From: Nitratireductor aestuarii
GTDB taxonomy: Bacteria > Pseudomonadota > Alphaproteobacteria > Rhizobiales > Rhizobiaceae
Length of the DNA: 64,000 nt
Assembly (NCBI RefSeq): GCF_014641695.1
Contig: NZ_BMIF01000008.1
Span: 62,001-126,000 of the forward strand
Reading direction: 5' to 3'
Shown here: piece by piece, positions 1 to 8,757 of the stretch
How positions within the stretch are numbered: position 1 is the stretch's first letter
How the letters are laid out: each line of letters begins with the position of its first letter
The notes under the pieces: generated by a model
Told to the model about the DNA's origin: nothing
Databases searched by the model: none
What the model saw: only the letters and a program-made list of their open reading frames with translations
Translations under genes and position numbers: made by a program

Positions 1-1356
1 CTGAGCCTCCCTTACATAATGCCGTCCCAGGCGCAAAAACACGTGACGCACAACGAGGCCATTCGCGCCATCGATGCGTTGTTGCACGTTGGCGTAATCG
101 CGCGGGATCTTACAGCGCCGCCCTCGGACCCGGAGGATGGTGACCGCTATATTGCCGGCAGTCCATCCACCGGCGCATGGGCCGGAAAGGATAATCAGCT
201 CGCTGCCTTCCAGGACGGCGCCTGGGCGTTTTTCGAGCCAAAGTCAGGCTGGGTCGCTTATGTGGCAGAGGAAGAACGGATGCTCGTTCATGATGGCTCT
301 GGCTGGCAGGACGTTCCAGTGGAGCTTATGCCCGAGGATTTACAGCTCGTCGAAGGGCTAGGCGTCAACACGTCCTACGATAGCACGAACAAGCTGGCGG
401 TGGCATCAATTGCAAGCTTGTTTACACATGCAGGCGCGGGGCACCAGCTAAAGATAAACAAGAACGCGACCGCCGATACCGGCAGCATTCTCTTTCAGAC
501 GAACTGGAGTGGACGTGCGGAATTCGGGCTCACTGGCGACGACAATTTTCACGTCAAGGTGTCGCCTGACGGGGTCACCTGGAACGAGGCGGTGCAGGTA
601 AATCGATCGACGGGGGCGGTCGGCATCGGCAGTCTCAACCCGGCCCGAACGCTGCATGTGCGCGGCAGTTCGGCTGGGATCCGGCTGGATCGGGACGCGA
701 ACACGGTGCTCGTGCAGATGCACAGGTTCCCGACCGGCGATTACACCACTCCCTGGAAAGGATTCATGTTCGGCGTAGAATCGCATTCGTCCGGCGCCGG
801 TCGCTTCATGATCGGCGACTATGGAACGCAGGTGTCCGGCCCGTTTACTTACCGCCTCATCGTGGAGGGTACTGGCCAGGTGACGCCTGGGGATGACGAT
901 GCGCAGTCGCTTGGAGCCGCATCGCGGCGCTGGTCACAGGTCTATGCCGCTTCGGCGACGATCAACACCTCGGATGAGAATGACAAGCAGGAGATCGAAG
1001 GCGTGCCGGACGTCTGGCTCGATGCCTGGGGAGACGTGGAGTGGTCGCGGTTCCGGTACCGTGATGCGGTCCAGCAGAAGGGCGAGGAGGCGCGCTGGCA
1101 TGTGGGCATTGTCGCTCAACGGGTGCGCGACTGCTTTGCAGCGCATGGTCTGGACGCCTTCCGCCTCGGTCTGCTCTGCTACGACGAGTGGGATGAGGAG
1201 CCGGAGATCACAGCGAGCGAGGAGGAGCAGGGCGAGTATGTCTCGCGGCCATATCGCGCGGCAGGCAGCCGGTTCGGCATCCGGTATGAGGAAGCGCTTG
1301 CCATGGAGGCCGCCTGGCAGCGACGCGAGCTGCAACGGCTGAGGGATGAGGACTAG
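1..1356 (+). CDS. DUF2793 / peptidase S74 phage tail-type protein (5' end cut by window)
   Basis: The reading frame is open from the first base. The residues before the first ATG (LSLPYI, then MPSQAQKHVTHNEA) belong to the conserved opening of DUF2793 proteins, so the ATG at 19 is internal and the true start lies upstream. The N-terminal third is DUF2793-like, with the AQKHVTHNEA motif and Trp-rich beta segments. The C-terminal third, from about nucleotide 964, has a TSDENDKQ segment resembling the Ser-Asp...Lys start of the peptidase S74 intramolecular chaperone, which trims itself off tail spikes and fibres after trimer folding, and the later HVGIVAQRV motif fits that domain. Such proteins belong to prophages or gene transfer agents. 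No other phage gene is visible in the window, so this is either the last gene of a cluster lying to the left or a remnant. The stop is followed by a convergent glycosyltransferase after 30 bases. Confidence 0.75.
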   Translation: MSLPYIMPSQAQKHVTHNEAIRAIDALLHVGVIARDLTAPPSDPEDGDRYIAGSPSTGAWAGKDNQLAAFQDGAWAFFEPKSGWVAYVAEEERMLVHDGSGWQDVPVELMPEDLQLVEGLGVNTSYDSTNKLAVASIASLFTHAGAGHQLKINKNATADTGSILFQTNWSGRAEFGLTGDDNFHVKVSPDGVTWNEAVQVNRSTGAVGIGSLNPARTLHVRGSSAGIRLDRDANTVLVQMHRFPTGDYTTPWKGFMFGVESHSSGAGRFMIGDYGTQVSGPFTYRLIVEGTGQVTPGDDDAQSLGAASRRWSQVYAASATINTSDENDKQEIEGVPDVWLDAWGDVEWSRFRYRDAVQQKGEEARWHVGIVAQRVRDCFAAHGLDAFRLGLLCYDEWDEEPEITASEEEQGEYVSRPYRAAGSRFGIRYEEALAMEAAWQRRELQRLRDED

Positions 1357-1386
1357 ATCCTTGTATTTCCGGAGCTGCAGTTGAGC

Positions 1387-3690
1387 CTACTCGGCGTATG
1401 AGAAATCCTCCCGTTGAAGCGTCAGATTGGGTGAGTAATAGGGGTCGGCATCAAGCCGTCGGCCCCATCGCGCCCGCATGAAAGCAATTTCCCGAATGGA
1501 GCGCTCCATCTTTTCGGGGGTGCTGTCGTCTCCACGTGAGACGGATTCGTGGTGGTAGAGTTCGGCAAAGGGCGTGAAGACGTTGAGATAGCCTGCCTCT
1601 CTTACGCGCAGGCAGAAGTCCACGTCGTTAAAGGCAACGGGAAGGTTTTGCTCCTCAAGGCCGCCCACCTCAAGGTACACATCCTTGCGTACGACGAGGC
1701 AGGCAGCCGTCACCGCCGACAGATTTTGCTGCAACAATAGCCGCGCGAAATAGCCGGCGGCATTGCGCGGAAAGTGCTTATGTGCATGGCCGGCAACGCT
1801 GCCGAGGCCCAGAATTACGCCTCCATGCTGGATGGTGCCGTCAGGATAGTAGAGCTTAGCGCCGACACATCCCACCTCGGGCATCAAAGCGCGGGCTACC
1901 ATTGCGGTGAGCCAGTCCGGCGAGATGACTTCTATGTCGTTGTTCAAGAGGCCAAGCACTGTGCCCCGGGCATGCTGGACGGCAAAGTTGTTGATGGCAG
2001 AGTAATTGAACTCGCGGTCGTAGCGTATGATACGGATATTAGGGTGATCGGAAGCGATGTTTTTGAAGAAGCGATGCGTCTCTGGTTTTGAAGAGCCATT
2101 GTCGACGATAATTATTTCGTAGTTCTTGTAGGTCGTCTTTTGGAGGACAGAGCCGATAGATGTCTCCAGCAGATGGACCCCATCCCGTGTCGGGATGATC
2201 AGGCTGACAAGCGGGGCAGGCTCGGGTACGTGGTAGCGAATTCGAAAATACGGCGTGCTTTCAAGCGGTTCGGCTTGTGCGGGCAGTTGGCAGCGTTCGA
2301 TGTGCTCCGCCAGCGCTTTCAACCCATTTTGATAAGCGTAGGATTTTTCGGACGTGTCGGAAGCTGTGGACCCCGCGCTCGTTCTCCAGTGATAGAGGAT
2401 CTTGGGGATGTGGCTGATCGATGAGGCGGGGATACGCTCGATGATCCGCAGGTTCAGATCATAATCCTGGCTTCCCTCGAAGCCGCGCCGCCAACCTCCG
2501 ACCATGCGAATGTTTTCCGAGCGGTGCACGGTCAAGTGATTTAAATAGTTCATCGAGCGAAGGAGATCGATGGAGAAATCGGGCTTGAAATGTGGGTCTG
2601 CCCGCCGGCCTCGGCTGTCAATCTTGTCTTCGTCGCTGTAGACGAGCTCTATAGTGGGATCCCGGCTCAGGGTGAGCGCAACTTCCGCCAAAGCATGTTC
2701 CCGCAGCAGATCGTCATGATCAAGCAGCGCGACCCACTCGCCCTTGGCCAGCGCGAAGGCGGAATTCGTCGCCTCGGAGATATGGCCATTCTTGCCGCGG
2801 AAAATGACCTTGATGCGGCGGTCCCTTTGGACCCAACTCAGGATCGTTCTTCGGATTGCAGGATCGGTAGAACCGTCATCGGCAATACAGAGCTCCCAGT
2901 TCGGATAGATCTGTCGGGAGACGGAGTCGATCGCCTTGTTCAGGTGGTCTATTTCGGGATTATAGACCGGCATCAGGACGCTGATGAGCGGTGGTGCGGC
3001 CAGCTTCTGGATCTCAGCTTCAAGTTTGGCCCGTCCGCGTTCGGGACTATAGTCCCTGGCCCTGATCCATCTGAGGTAAGCGTCTTGCGAACTGCGCGCC
3101 TGGTATCTGACCGGAAGCGTCACGAACCCCCGGGTGCTGAGGTAGTCGCGCCGCAGATCAGCGAAATGCATTCGCCAGCCGAGTGGCGCCTTGGCCAGAT
3201 TCCACACGATCCCCAGCATCTGCAGCAGGCGCAGTTTTGCAAGCAGGATCGGGTTCGCAGGGGTTATGGTAAAACTCTTCAAGTCGAAATCGACTGCACG
3301 GTCGACCGGATCCAGGCGCACTGAAAGCGTGGGCTTATAGGCGCGTACGATTGCCGAGTACCGATCTCCATCCACATAGAGCGGACAGCCAAAGCGTTCC
3401 TGAAAGCCATGCCCGAAGTTGAAATAGACACGCGGCTGGTAGCCATCGGGCAGGAATGCCTTGAGGTCCAGGCGATACCAGCCCCGACGCAGACAGTGTT
3501 TGGGTTTAAGCAGGAACCATGGATCGTGCCCAAGCGCGACAAAACCACTAGCTGAACGGGCTACGTCATTCTTCGCGATGATCGAGTTGTCGCCAGCCGA
3601 AAAGCCGACAGACAGTTTGCGCTCATGAGCGCGATCAGTAGTCGCGCCCTTCCTGATAGCCGTGGCGAAGGAAATGGTCCAGAATCGCAT
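1387..3690 (-). CDS. Tandem family-2 glycosyltransferase (O-antigen/rhamnan type)
   Basis: A 767-residue protein with an N-terminal beta-rich region (about 25-140) and two GT-A family 2 domains. Domain one spans about 235-415, with PLISVLMPVYN, ADDGS at 270-274 and DHDD at 324-327. Domain two spans about 494-720, with PLVSLIIPTRDG, VDNGSS and the acidic site NNDIE near 583. Proteins with this paired layout add sugars, often rhamnose, to O-antigen or other surface polysaccharide at the cytoplasmic face. The ATG at 3690 lies 56 bases inside the upstream open frame on the same strand. The first 19 or so residues are just the out-of-frame reading of that gene and do not look native. There is no good Shine-Dalgarno sequence, so either translation is coupled or a single ancestral gene has been split by a frameshift. 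The domain assignment is firm; the acceptor and sugar are not known. Confidence 0.85.
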   Translation of the reverse strand: MRFWTISFATAIRKGATTDRAHERKLSVGFSAGDNSIIAKNDVARSASGFVALGHDPWFLLKPKHCLRRGWYRLDLKAFLPDGYQPRVYFNFGHGFQERFGCPLYVDGDRYSAIVRAYKPTLSVRLDPVDRAVDFDLKSFTITPANPILLAKLRLLQMLGIVWNLAKAPLGWRMHFADLRRDYLSTRGFVTLPVRYQARSSQDAYLRWIRARDYSPERGRAKLEAEIQKLAAPPLISVLMPVYNPEIDHLNKAIDSVSRQIYPNWELCIADDGSTDPAIRRTILSWVQRDRRIKVIFRGKNGHISEATNSAFALAKGEWVALLDHDDLLREHALAEVALTLSRDPTIELVYSDEDKIDSRGRRADPHFKPDFSIDLLRSMNYLNHLTVHRSENIRMVGGWRRGFEGSQDYDLNLRIIERIPASSISHIPKILYHWRTSAGSTASDTSEKSYAYQNGLKALAEHIERCQLPAQAEPLESTPYFRIRYHVPEPAPLVSLIIPTRDGVHLLETSIGSVLQKTTYKNYEIIIVDNGSSKPETHRFFKNIASDHPNIRIIRYDREFNYSAINNFAVQHARGTVLGLLNNDIEVISPDWLTAMVARALMPEVGCVGAKLYYPDGTIQHGGVILGLGSVAGHAHKHFPRNAAGYFARLLLQQNLSAVTAACLVVRKDVYLEVGGLEEQNLPVAFNDVDFCLRVREAGYLNVFTPFAELYHHESVSRGDDSTPEKMERSIREIAFMRARWGRRLDADPYYSPNLTLQREDFSYAE

Positions 3691-4066
3691 CTTTGCCCCG
3701 CTCGCCTAGTGGTTGCTTGAGATCCGGGTTCTTTTCGAGATACTGCGCGGGATCGATAAGAGGAGCCGAGGGCAAGCGCCCTTCAAAATATCCAAAGGCG
3801 CAATAGTGTTCGCGTGCATCGGAAAAGGCGCCCGCCTCAATCGCAGATTTCACGTCCGGGTAGGTCGCGAGATACCAGCTCTCATCAACATAGACGTTCT
3901 CAAGTGTCGCCTGCAAAAACCTCAGGAGCCCCGCTCGTGATACGATGAGATCAGCGTGATGCTGCTCCCAACCCTGCAGGTTAAGCTCTCGCCTTGTTTG
4001 CGCAAAGCTGCGCGGCAGGAACTGGCGAGCCAGCGATCGCTGCTCGACTTTCCGATGGATGTTCAT
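3635..4066 (-). CDS. Small protein with YLxxYPDV/YLEKNPDL repeats, N-terminal partner of the glycosyltransferase
   Basis: A 143-residue protein whose second half carries two copies of a repeat often found attached to surface-polysaccharide glycosyltransferases: WYLATYPDVKSAIEAG ... HYCAFGYFEGRLPS, then YLEKNPDLKQ ... HFLRHGYQEGRDY. No catalytic motif is visible. It ends 56 bases inside the next gene on the same strand (the tandem glycosyltransferase), in a different frame. In related proteins this repeat commonly precedes a family 2 glycosyltransferase in one chain, so the pair could be a real two-gene unit or one gene broken by an indel near 3640-3690. The function is inferred only from the repeat and its neighbour. 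Confidence 0.6.
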   Translation of the reverse strand: MNIHRKVEQRSLARQFLPRSFAQTRRELNLQGWEQHHADLIVSRAGLLRFLQATLENVYVDESWYLATYPDVKSAIEAGAFSDAREHYCAFGYFEGRLPSAPLIDPAQYLEKNPDLKQPLGERGKDAILDHFLRHGYQEGRDY

Positions 4067-4133
4067 AGGAATTGTCCGAGATTTAAACTAATGGTTGTAT
4101 AAATGATCAAGATAATCTTGTAAAGATTGCAGT

Positions 4134-6020
4134 TCAGCGCGGATCGCAGACCGCCTCCATGAGATCGATCCACAGCGCCGTTTCATCGAGCGCAGAAGGT
4201 CGGACGAACTCGGCCATTCGGTCCAGGCAATTTACCGGTGAGACATGTCTTTCGATGCTGTGGTAGTGATCACGGTCCAAGTAATCGTCGAACAGAAGGC
4301 GGGTACCAGGCGCAGCAAAGATAAGACTTGCGAGAGTACAGGCACGTCGGAACCGGCCATCGATGAGAATAAGGTCTGGAGCGAGGTTCTTCTCCTCGCA
4401 AAATATCCATGGCCCCATGGCATAGTGATGCCAATAACCGAAATCTGCATTTCCGACGGGATACCCATTTTCGCCGACCGGTCCGAGATCAACAAATTTG
4501 AGAATGGTTCGTTCAAGCGCGCCTTTTTCGGCCAGCAACAGCTTCACGCAGCGAAGAAGTTTCCAGTCACTGTCAACGCTGATGATGGACAGACGCGGAT
4601 TGCTCGCGGCCAATGTGGTGGATCCGCCCGATCCATATTCCAGGTAGAGCGTGGTATCCGCCAGTGCATCCTTCAACCGTTCGACGCACGGTGCAGGCAT
4701 TGCCGGACGCCGCAGCTTCGGTAGCGTATCCGCAGACCATTGCAGCTCATCCGGTATCGGCACACGGCCCAGTAGGGCGCCGTCCGACCAGAGCTCCACT
4801 GGAAGCGACGTTACGACATCGGGATCAAGCAGTGATGCCTTGATCAGGAAACCGACGTCGCCTGAAGCTTCGGGATGAGAACGCAACACATCGCTGCGGG
4901 ACATGCGGATAATCTCAGTCGCTACCGACCGCTCACCTACTCGGAGTTCCAGATCTGCAACAGGAAGGTTTTCGGAGGAAATGGCCCAGCCCTTGATGCA
5001 TAGATCCGTCCCGACACGTTCAACGGTATCGACGACCGAACGGTAAAATCGCCGTTGGGGAGCCTCGCCCAGTCCGCTCTGGATCATTGGTTTTTCGGCT
5101 TCACCATAGGAGGCTGAGTAGCGGGGATCGGCTGATCCATGCAGCACTTGCGAATGTACGCGCTGAAGCCGTTGCAGGAGATGATCTGGAAACGGTTCGT
5201 GGACGTCATTTCGGTCGTGGCCGATGAAGAAGGGCTCGCCCCGCTTCGGACCGGGAAGTGCTGCGCGTCCTCGCGCTGCTTTCTTCTCGAAAAATTCCTG
5301 GCGCGATTTCACGACATAGTGGTTGATGCGTGCATTGGTCCAGACCACGCTCGCGCTCAGTCCCGCGCCTCGCTGGGCCATAAGTCTCAGTGGTTCACCA
5401 TCCGCAGTCACATAGGAAAATCCATCCTTCAGCCTGAAGTGATGGGGATTTCCGCCGGTGCCGGCGAAGGCTGCGCTCCTGACAATCGACTTGTAGTGGT
5501 GATTGATGAAGGCATTTTGCTCCGCCCGCCGTTCAAAGCGTTCGACGACGAAGCCCTCTTCGTACGCGAGCTTGCCGGATGAGCCGTAGCAGGCCCAATT
5601 CAGCGCGATCGCGCCAACTTCCGGCCTCGAGTGGAACGCGGAGACAAAATCCTGAATGCGTCCGGATGCTTCGTCCGTGATGATGAATTCGTCCGCGTCG
5701 ACAAAGGCCATCCAGTCGACCTGCTCAGCAAAACGGGCAACCAGTTCTTCATAGGCAGGTAGCTGGGGCGGGCGGTCAGATGGCGAAGGGAAATCGATAA
5801 AGCGGCAGAGCTTGCTTTCTTGAAGCGCTTGAAGGCGCTCCCGGCATCCGTCATCGCTTCCATTGTCGGCCACGAAAATGTGGGTGCACCCGGAGGCCCG
5901 ATGATGAGCGATCCATTCTTCAATATAGGGCGCTTCGTTCTTTACGATCGTAAACAGCCCCACCTTCAGATCACTGCTGCGAAGGGACGAGCTTTGTTCG
6001 CCGGCGAAATGCAGTGTCAC
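4134..6020 (-). CDS. Family 2-like glycosyltransferase fused to a methyltransferase-like C-terminal domain
   Basis: A 628-residue protein with three visible parts. Residues about 18-300 resemble the Glyco_tranf_2_4 / GT92-type group: GLFTIVKNEAPYIEEWIAHH, ADNGSDDG and a DADEF metal site at 108-112. A middle beta-rich piece (about 325-425) contains CIKGWAIS and VELWSDG, similar in style to carbohydrate-recognition modules in polysaccharide enzymes. The C-terminal 190 residues start a Rossmann-like fold at YLEYGSGGST (459-468) with a later LILIDGRFRRA, as in SAM-dependent methyltransferases, though methylation activity is only inferred. It reads toward the other glycosyltransferase genes and starts 177 bases from the divergent rmlA, consistent with a surface-polysaccharide locus. 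The start at 6020 is the first ATG of the frame; an earlier domain boundary is not evident. Confidence 0.75.
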   Translation of the reverse strand: MTLHFAGEQSSSLRSSDLKVGLFTIVKNEAPYIEEWIAHHRASGCTHIFVADNGSDDGCRERLQALQESKLCRFIDFPSPSDRPPQLPAYEELVARFAEQVDWMAFVDADEFIITDEASGRIQDFVSAFHSRPEVGAIALNWACYGSSGKLAYEEGFVVERFERRAEQNAFINHHYKSIVRSAAFAGTGGNPHHFRLKDGFSYVTADGEPLRLMAQRGAGLSASVVWTNARINHYVVKSRQEFFEKKAARGRAALPGPKRGEPFFIGHDRNDVHEPFPDHLLQRLQRVHSQVLHGSADPRYSASYGEAEKPMIQSGLGEAPQRRFYRSVVDTVERVGTDLCIKGWAISSENLPVADLELRVGERSVATEIIRMSRSDVLRSHPEASGDVGFLIKASLLDPDVVTSLPVELWSDGALLGRVPIPDELQWSADTLPKLRRPAMPAPCVERLKDALADTTLYLEYGSGGSTTLAASNPRLSIISVDSDWKLLRCVKLLLAEKGALERTILKFVDLGPVGENGYPVGNADFGYWHHYAMGPWIFCEEKNLAPDLILIDGRFRRACTLASLIFAAPGTRLLFDDYLDRDHYHSIERHVSPVNCLDRMAEFVRPSALDETALWIDLMEAVCDPR

Positions 6021-6056
6021 TACATGCCTCCCCAGGTTATGCTCTTTAAAGTATAG

Positions 6057-6084
6057 TTGACTTTGGAAAAATACAACCTAAGAT
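6057..6084 (+). promoter_or_regulatory. Possible promoter of rmlA
   Basis: In the AT-rich divergent gap between the glycosyltransferase start (6020) and rmlA (6198) there is a TTGACT box at 6057-6062 and, 16 bases on, TAAGAT at 6079-6084. This is a plausible sigma-70 pair read toward rmlA. It was found by eye only and has no experimental support. Confidence 0.3.
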
Positions 6085-6197
6085 ATTTATAAGCGGTGAT
6101 CATGGATCTGGAAGCCGCTTCACGTGCTTCGCTGCAACGCTAGTTGGGACAGCTGCTGGTTCTGGATAAGCAGGACCGGTATCTGACAGTGTCAGCC

Positions 6198-7079
6198 ATG
6201 AAGGGAATTATCCTAGCCGGTGGAATTGGGACGCGCCTGTTTCCGCTGACCATTTCAATGTCAAAACAGATGATGCCTGTTTATGACAAGCCAATGATTT
6301 ACTACCCTCTGGGCGTTCTTCTGCTTGCGGGGATCCGTGAAATACTGATCATCTCCACGCCGAGAGATCTTCCTCATTTCAGGATGTTGCTGGGGGATGG
6401 ATCGGCTTATGGAATATCACTGTCTTTCCTTGTCCAGCAGGAGCCGCGCGGGCTGGCTGAAGCATTTCTGATCGGGCGCGATTTTATCCGCAACGACAGT
6501 GTGGCGATGATCCTCGGCGACAATATTTTCTATGGCGCGGGGCTCGCCGCACTTTGCCGAAAAGCGGTGCGCAATGAGGTGGGAGCGACCGTGTTCGCCT
6601 ATCGTGTCGAGGATCCAAGCCGCTATGGGGTTGTAGAGTTTGACGCGATGTCAGGAAAGCCGACGCAGATCGAAGAAAAGCCGAAGAAAACGAGCAGGGG
6701 GTGGGCTGTCACCGGACTTTACTTCTACGACAATGAAGTTGTGGAAATCGCATCGCGTATTACACCGTCCGCCAGAGGGGAGCTTGAAATAACTGATGTA
6801 AACCGGGCGTATCTGGAGCGAGGGCAGCTGAATGTCTGCCGGCTCGGGCGCGGATTTGCCTGGCTCGATACCGGAACGCCCGAGAGTCTGCACGATGCCT
6901 CGTCTTTCGTGCGCACCATAGAAGCGCGACAGGGCAGCAAGATCATGTGTCCGGAAGAGATCGCCTTCGATCTGGGTTATCTGTCTGCCGACGATGTGCT
7001 GTCGCGGGCGAACTGGCTAGGGGACAACGACTATTCCGCGTATCTTCGGCGGTGTGTGGAGGAGCGCCTTTATGCGTAG
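6198..7079 (+). CDS. rmlA: Glucose-1-phosphate thymidylyltransferase
   Basis: This enzyme makes dTDP-glucose from dTTP and glucose-1-phosphate, the first step of dTDP-sugar (often dTDP-L-rhamnose) synthesis in the cytoplasm. From the ATG at 6198 the protein has 293 residues, the usual RmlA length, and opens with [18 protein letters not shown], the nucleotide-binding signature. [18 protein letters not shown] follows, with LGDNIFYG further on and EEKPKKTSR for sugar-phosphate and metal binding. An in-frame ATG at 6144 would add 18 residues that family members lack, so the later start is preferred despite a weak ribosome site. The rmlB, C and D genes are not in the window, so they must be elsewhere if rhamnose is made. 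The gene is followed by a UDP-sugar dehydrogenase 69 bases downstream. Confidence 0.93.
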   Translation: MKGIILAGGIGTRLFPLTISMSKQMMPVYDKPMIYYPLGVLLLAGIREILIISTPRDLPHFRMLLGDGSAYGISLSFLVQQEPRGLAEAFLIGRDFIRNDSVAMILGDNIFYGAGLAALCRKAVRNEVGATVFAYRVEDPSRYGVVEFDAMSGKPTQIEEKPKKTSRGWAVTGLYFYDNEVVEIASRITPSARGELEITDVNRAYLERGQLNVCRLGRGFAWLDTGTPESLHDASSFVRTIEARQGSKIMCPEEIAFDLGYLSADDVLSRANWLGDNDYSAYLRRCVEERLYA

Positions 7080-7148
7080 CAGGTATAAGGCATCGAGGCG
7101 GAACCCGTCCCGGTTGCGGTTCTGCCAGGCGTCATGCGACCGTGTGCC

Positions 7149-8495
7149 ATGAGGATCGCCGTCGTCGGATGTGGCTATGTGGGGCTCGTGACAGGAGCCT
7201 GTTTCGCAGCGAGCGGCCACCAGGTGGTTTGCATAGACATGGACGCGGCGAAGATAGCGCTGCTTCATCAGGGCAAATTGCCCATCTACGAGCCCGGGCT
7301 CGATCGCATGATCGTACGGTCTGTGGAGGAGGGCAGGCTTGATTTCTCAACAGAATATGCTGCCGGCATCGGTGACGCGGAGGTGGTGTTTGTTACTGTT
7401 GGGACGCCCATGGCCGGACAAGACGGGCGGACCGATCTGACATATGTGTTGAATGCAGTGGCGGATGTGGCTGCGTGTATGGGAGATCATGCGGTCATTG
7501 TCATCAAGTCCACAGTCCCGGTGGGGACAGGTGACGAGATCGCGCGAAAGATCCGGCTGCTACGGTCGGAGCTCGACTGTGCCGTCGTTTCTAATCCCGA
7601 ATTTCTCCGCGAAGGTGCTGCAATCGCGGACTTCATGCAGCCGGATCGCATTGTCATCGGGGCAGAAGAGGCAGCCGCGAGAGACGTTGTCGTCAAACTC
7701 TACCGGACAATGGTGGGGCAGGACGTTCCGATCGTCTGTACGGGACGGAGAACCGCCGAACTCATCAAATATGCCGCGAACGCTTATCTCGTCGCCAAGA
7801 TCAGTTTCATCAACGAGATGGCCGACCTCTGCGAGAGCATCGAAGCCGATGTCGAGGATGTTGCGCTGGGCATCGGGCTTGATCACCGCATAGGCAGTGC
7901 TTTTCTGAAGCCTGGGCCCGGCTATGGCGGCTCCTGCTTTCCCAAGGATACACAGGCGCTTCTTGTTACGGCTGAGGCCCACGGTCGGCATTTACGGATT
8001 GTGGAAGCTGCGGCCACCGTAAACAATGCTCGCAGGCACGACATGGTCCGCAAGATCGCGGATGCCTGTGGCGGAACGGTAGACGGTAAGATGCTGGCAG
8101 TTCTGGGGCTTACCTTCAAGCCCGGGACGGACGACCTGCGTGAATCGCCAGCTGTCGCCATCGTGCATCTGCTGGTCGCCGAAGGAGCGAGGATCAGGGC
8201 ATTTGATCCTGCGGCGATGCCCCGGCTTGGGGATCTCGCCGGCGAAGTCACCCTAGCGGAGACGGCCTACGGGTGTGTTCAGGATGCTGATGCGCTTGTC
8301 ATCCTGACGGATTGGCCCGAGTTCGCCGGATTGGACTTGTTACGAATCCGGAAGTCCCTGCGCCAGCCGGTGGTCGTGGACCTGCGGAATGTCTTTGCGC
8401 CGAAGCAGGTGGCTGAGGCGGGCCTCTTCTATACCTCGATTGGACGCATGCCGGTCCGTGGTTCCGAGGCACGCTGGAGTGCCGCCGCCGAGTAG
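7149..8495 (+). CDS. ugd: UDP-glucose 6-dehydrogenase
   Basis: This enzyme oxidises UDP-glucose twice with NAD+ to give UDP-glucuronate for acidic exopolysaccharide or lipopolysaccharide. From ATG 7149 it has 448 residues, normal for the UDP-glucose/GDP-mannose dehydrogenase family. The N-terminal Rossmann motif is MRIAVVGCGYVGLVTG. NPEFLREGAAIADFMQPDRI is the usual substrate-domain signature, and the catalytic cysteine lies in PGPGYGGSCFPKDTQAL. The C-terminal domain has LGLTFKPGTDDLRESPA. Five extra residues are possible from an ATG at 7134, but MRIAVVG is the normal family start. It follows rmlA on the same strand, so the two probably serve the same polysaccharide. UDP-glucose rather than GDP-mannose as substrate is inferred from the NPEFLREG/QPDRIVIG pattern. 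Confidence 0.92.
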   Translation: MRIAVVGCGYVGLVTGACFAASGHQVVCIDMDAAKIALLHQGKLPIYEPGLDRMIVRSVEEGRLDFSTEYAAGIGDAEVVFVTVGTPMAGQDGRTDLTYVLNAVADVAACMGDHAVIVIKSTVPVGTGDEIARKIRLLRSELDCAVVSNPEFLREGAAIADFMQPDRIVIGAEEAAARDVVVKLYRTMVGQDVPIVCTGRRTAELIKYAANAYLVAKISFINEMADLCESIEADVEDVALGIGLDHRIGSAFLKPGPGYGGSCFPKDTQALLVTAEAHGRHLRIVEAAATVNNARRHDMVRKIADACGGTVDGKMLAVLGLTFKPGTDDLRESPAVAIVHLLVAEGARIRAFDPAAMPRLGDLAGEVTLAETAYGCVQDADALVILTDWPEFAGLDLLRIRKSLRQPVVVDLRNVFAPKQVAEAGLFYTSIGRMPVRGSEARWSAAAE

Positions 8496-8757
8496 GAGGA
8501 GCTTGGCGCCGACAAGCCAACACATCTTTCCGCTTGACCGCCAGAAAGGCGTGCATGACACTTGCACCATCGATTGTGCACCCTGCGGACCCAAGGGAGG
8601 CGGGTCCTGTCTGGTGCTATCGAGGAGGAACGCCTGTGCAGTGGTAACCGTGCCCGTAGGAGTGCTTCCGTCTTGAAAGACAGTCAGAACGCTCTGCGCA
8701 GGAGACGGCTTTGCCGCATCGCTGCCGGACGGAGATTGTCGCGCAGAGGGGACGGAG

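Noticed and set aside
8496-8757. Possible small gene between the UDP-glucose dehydrogenase and the epimerase
   Set aside because: Short frames here have no ribosome site, no motif and overlap known genes; left as an empty gap.
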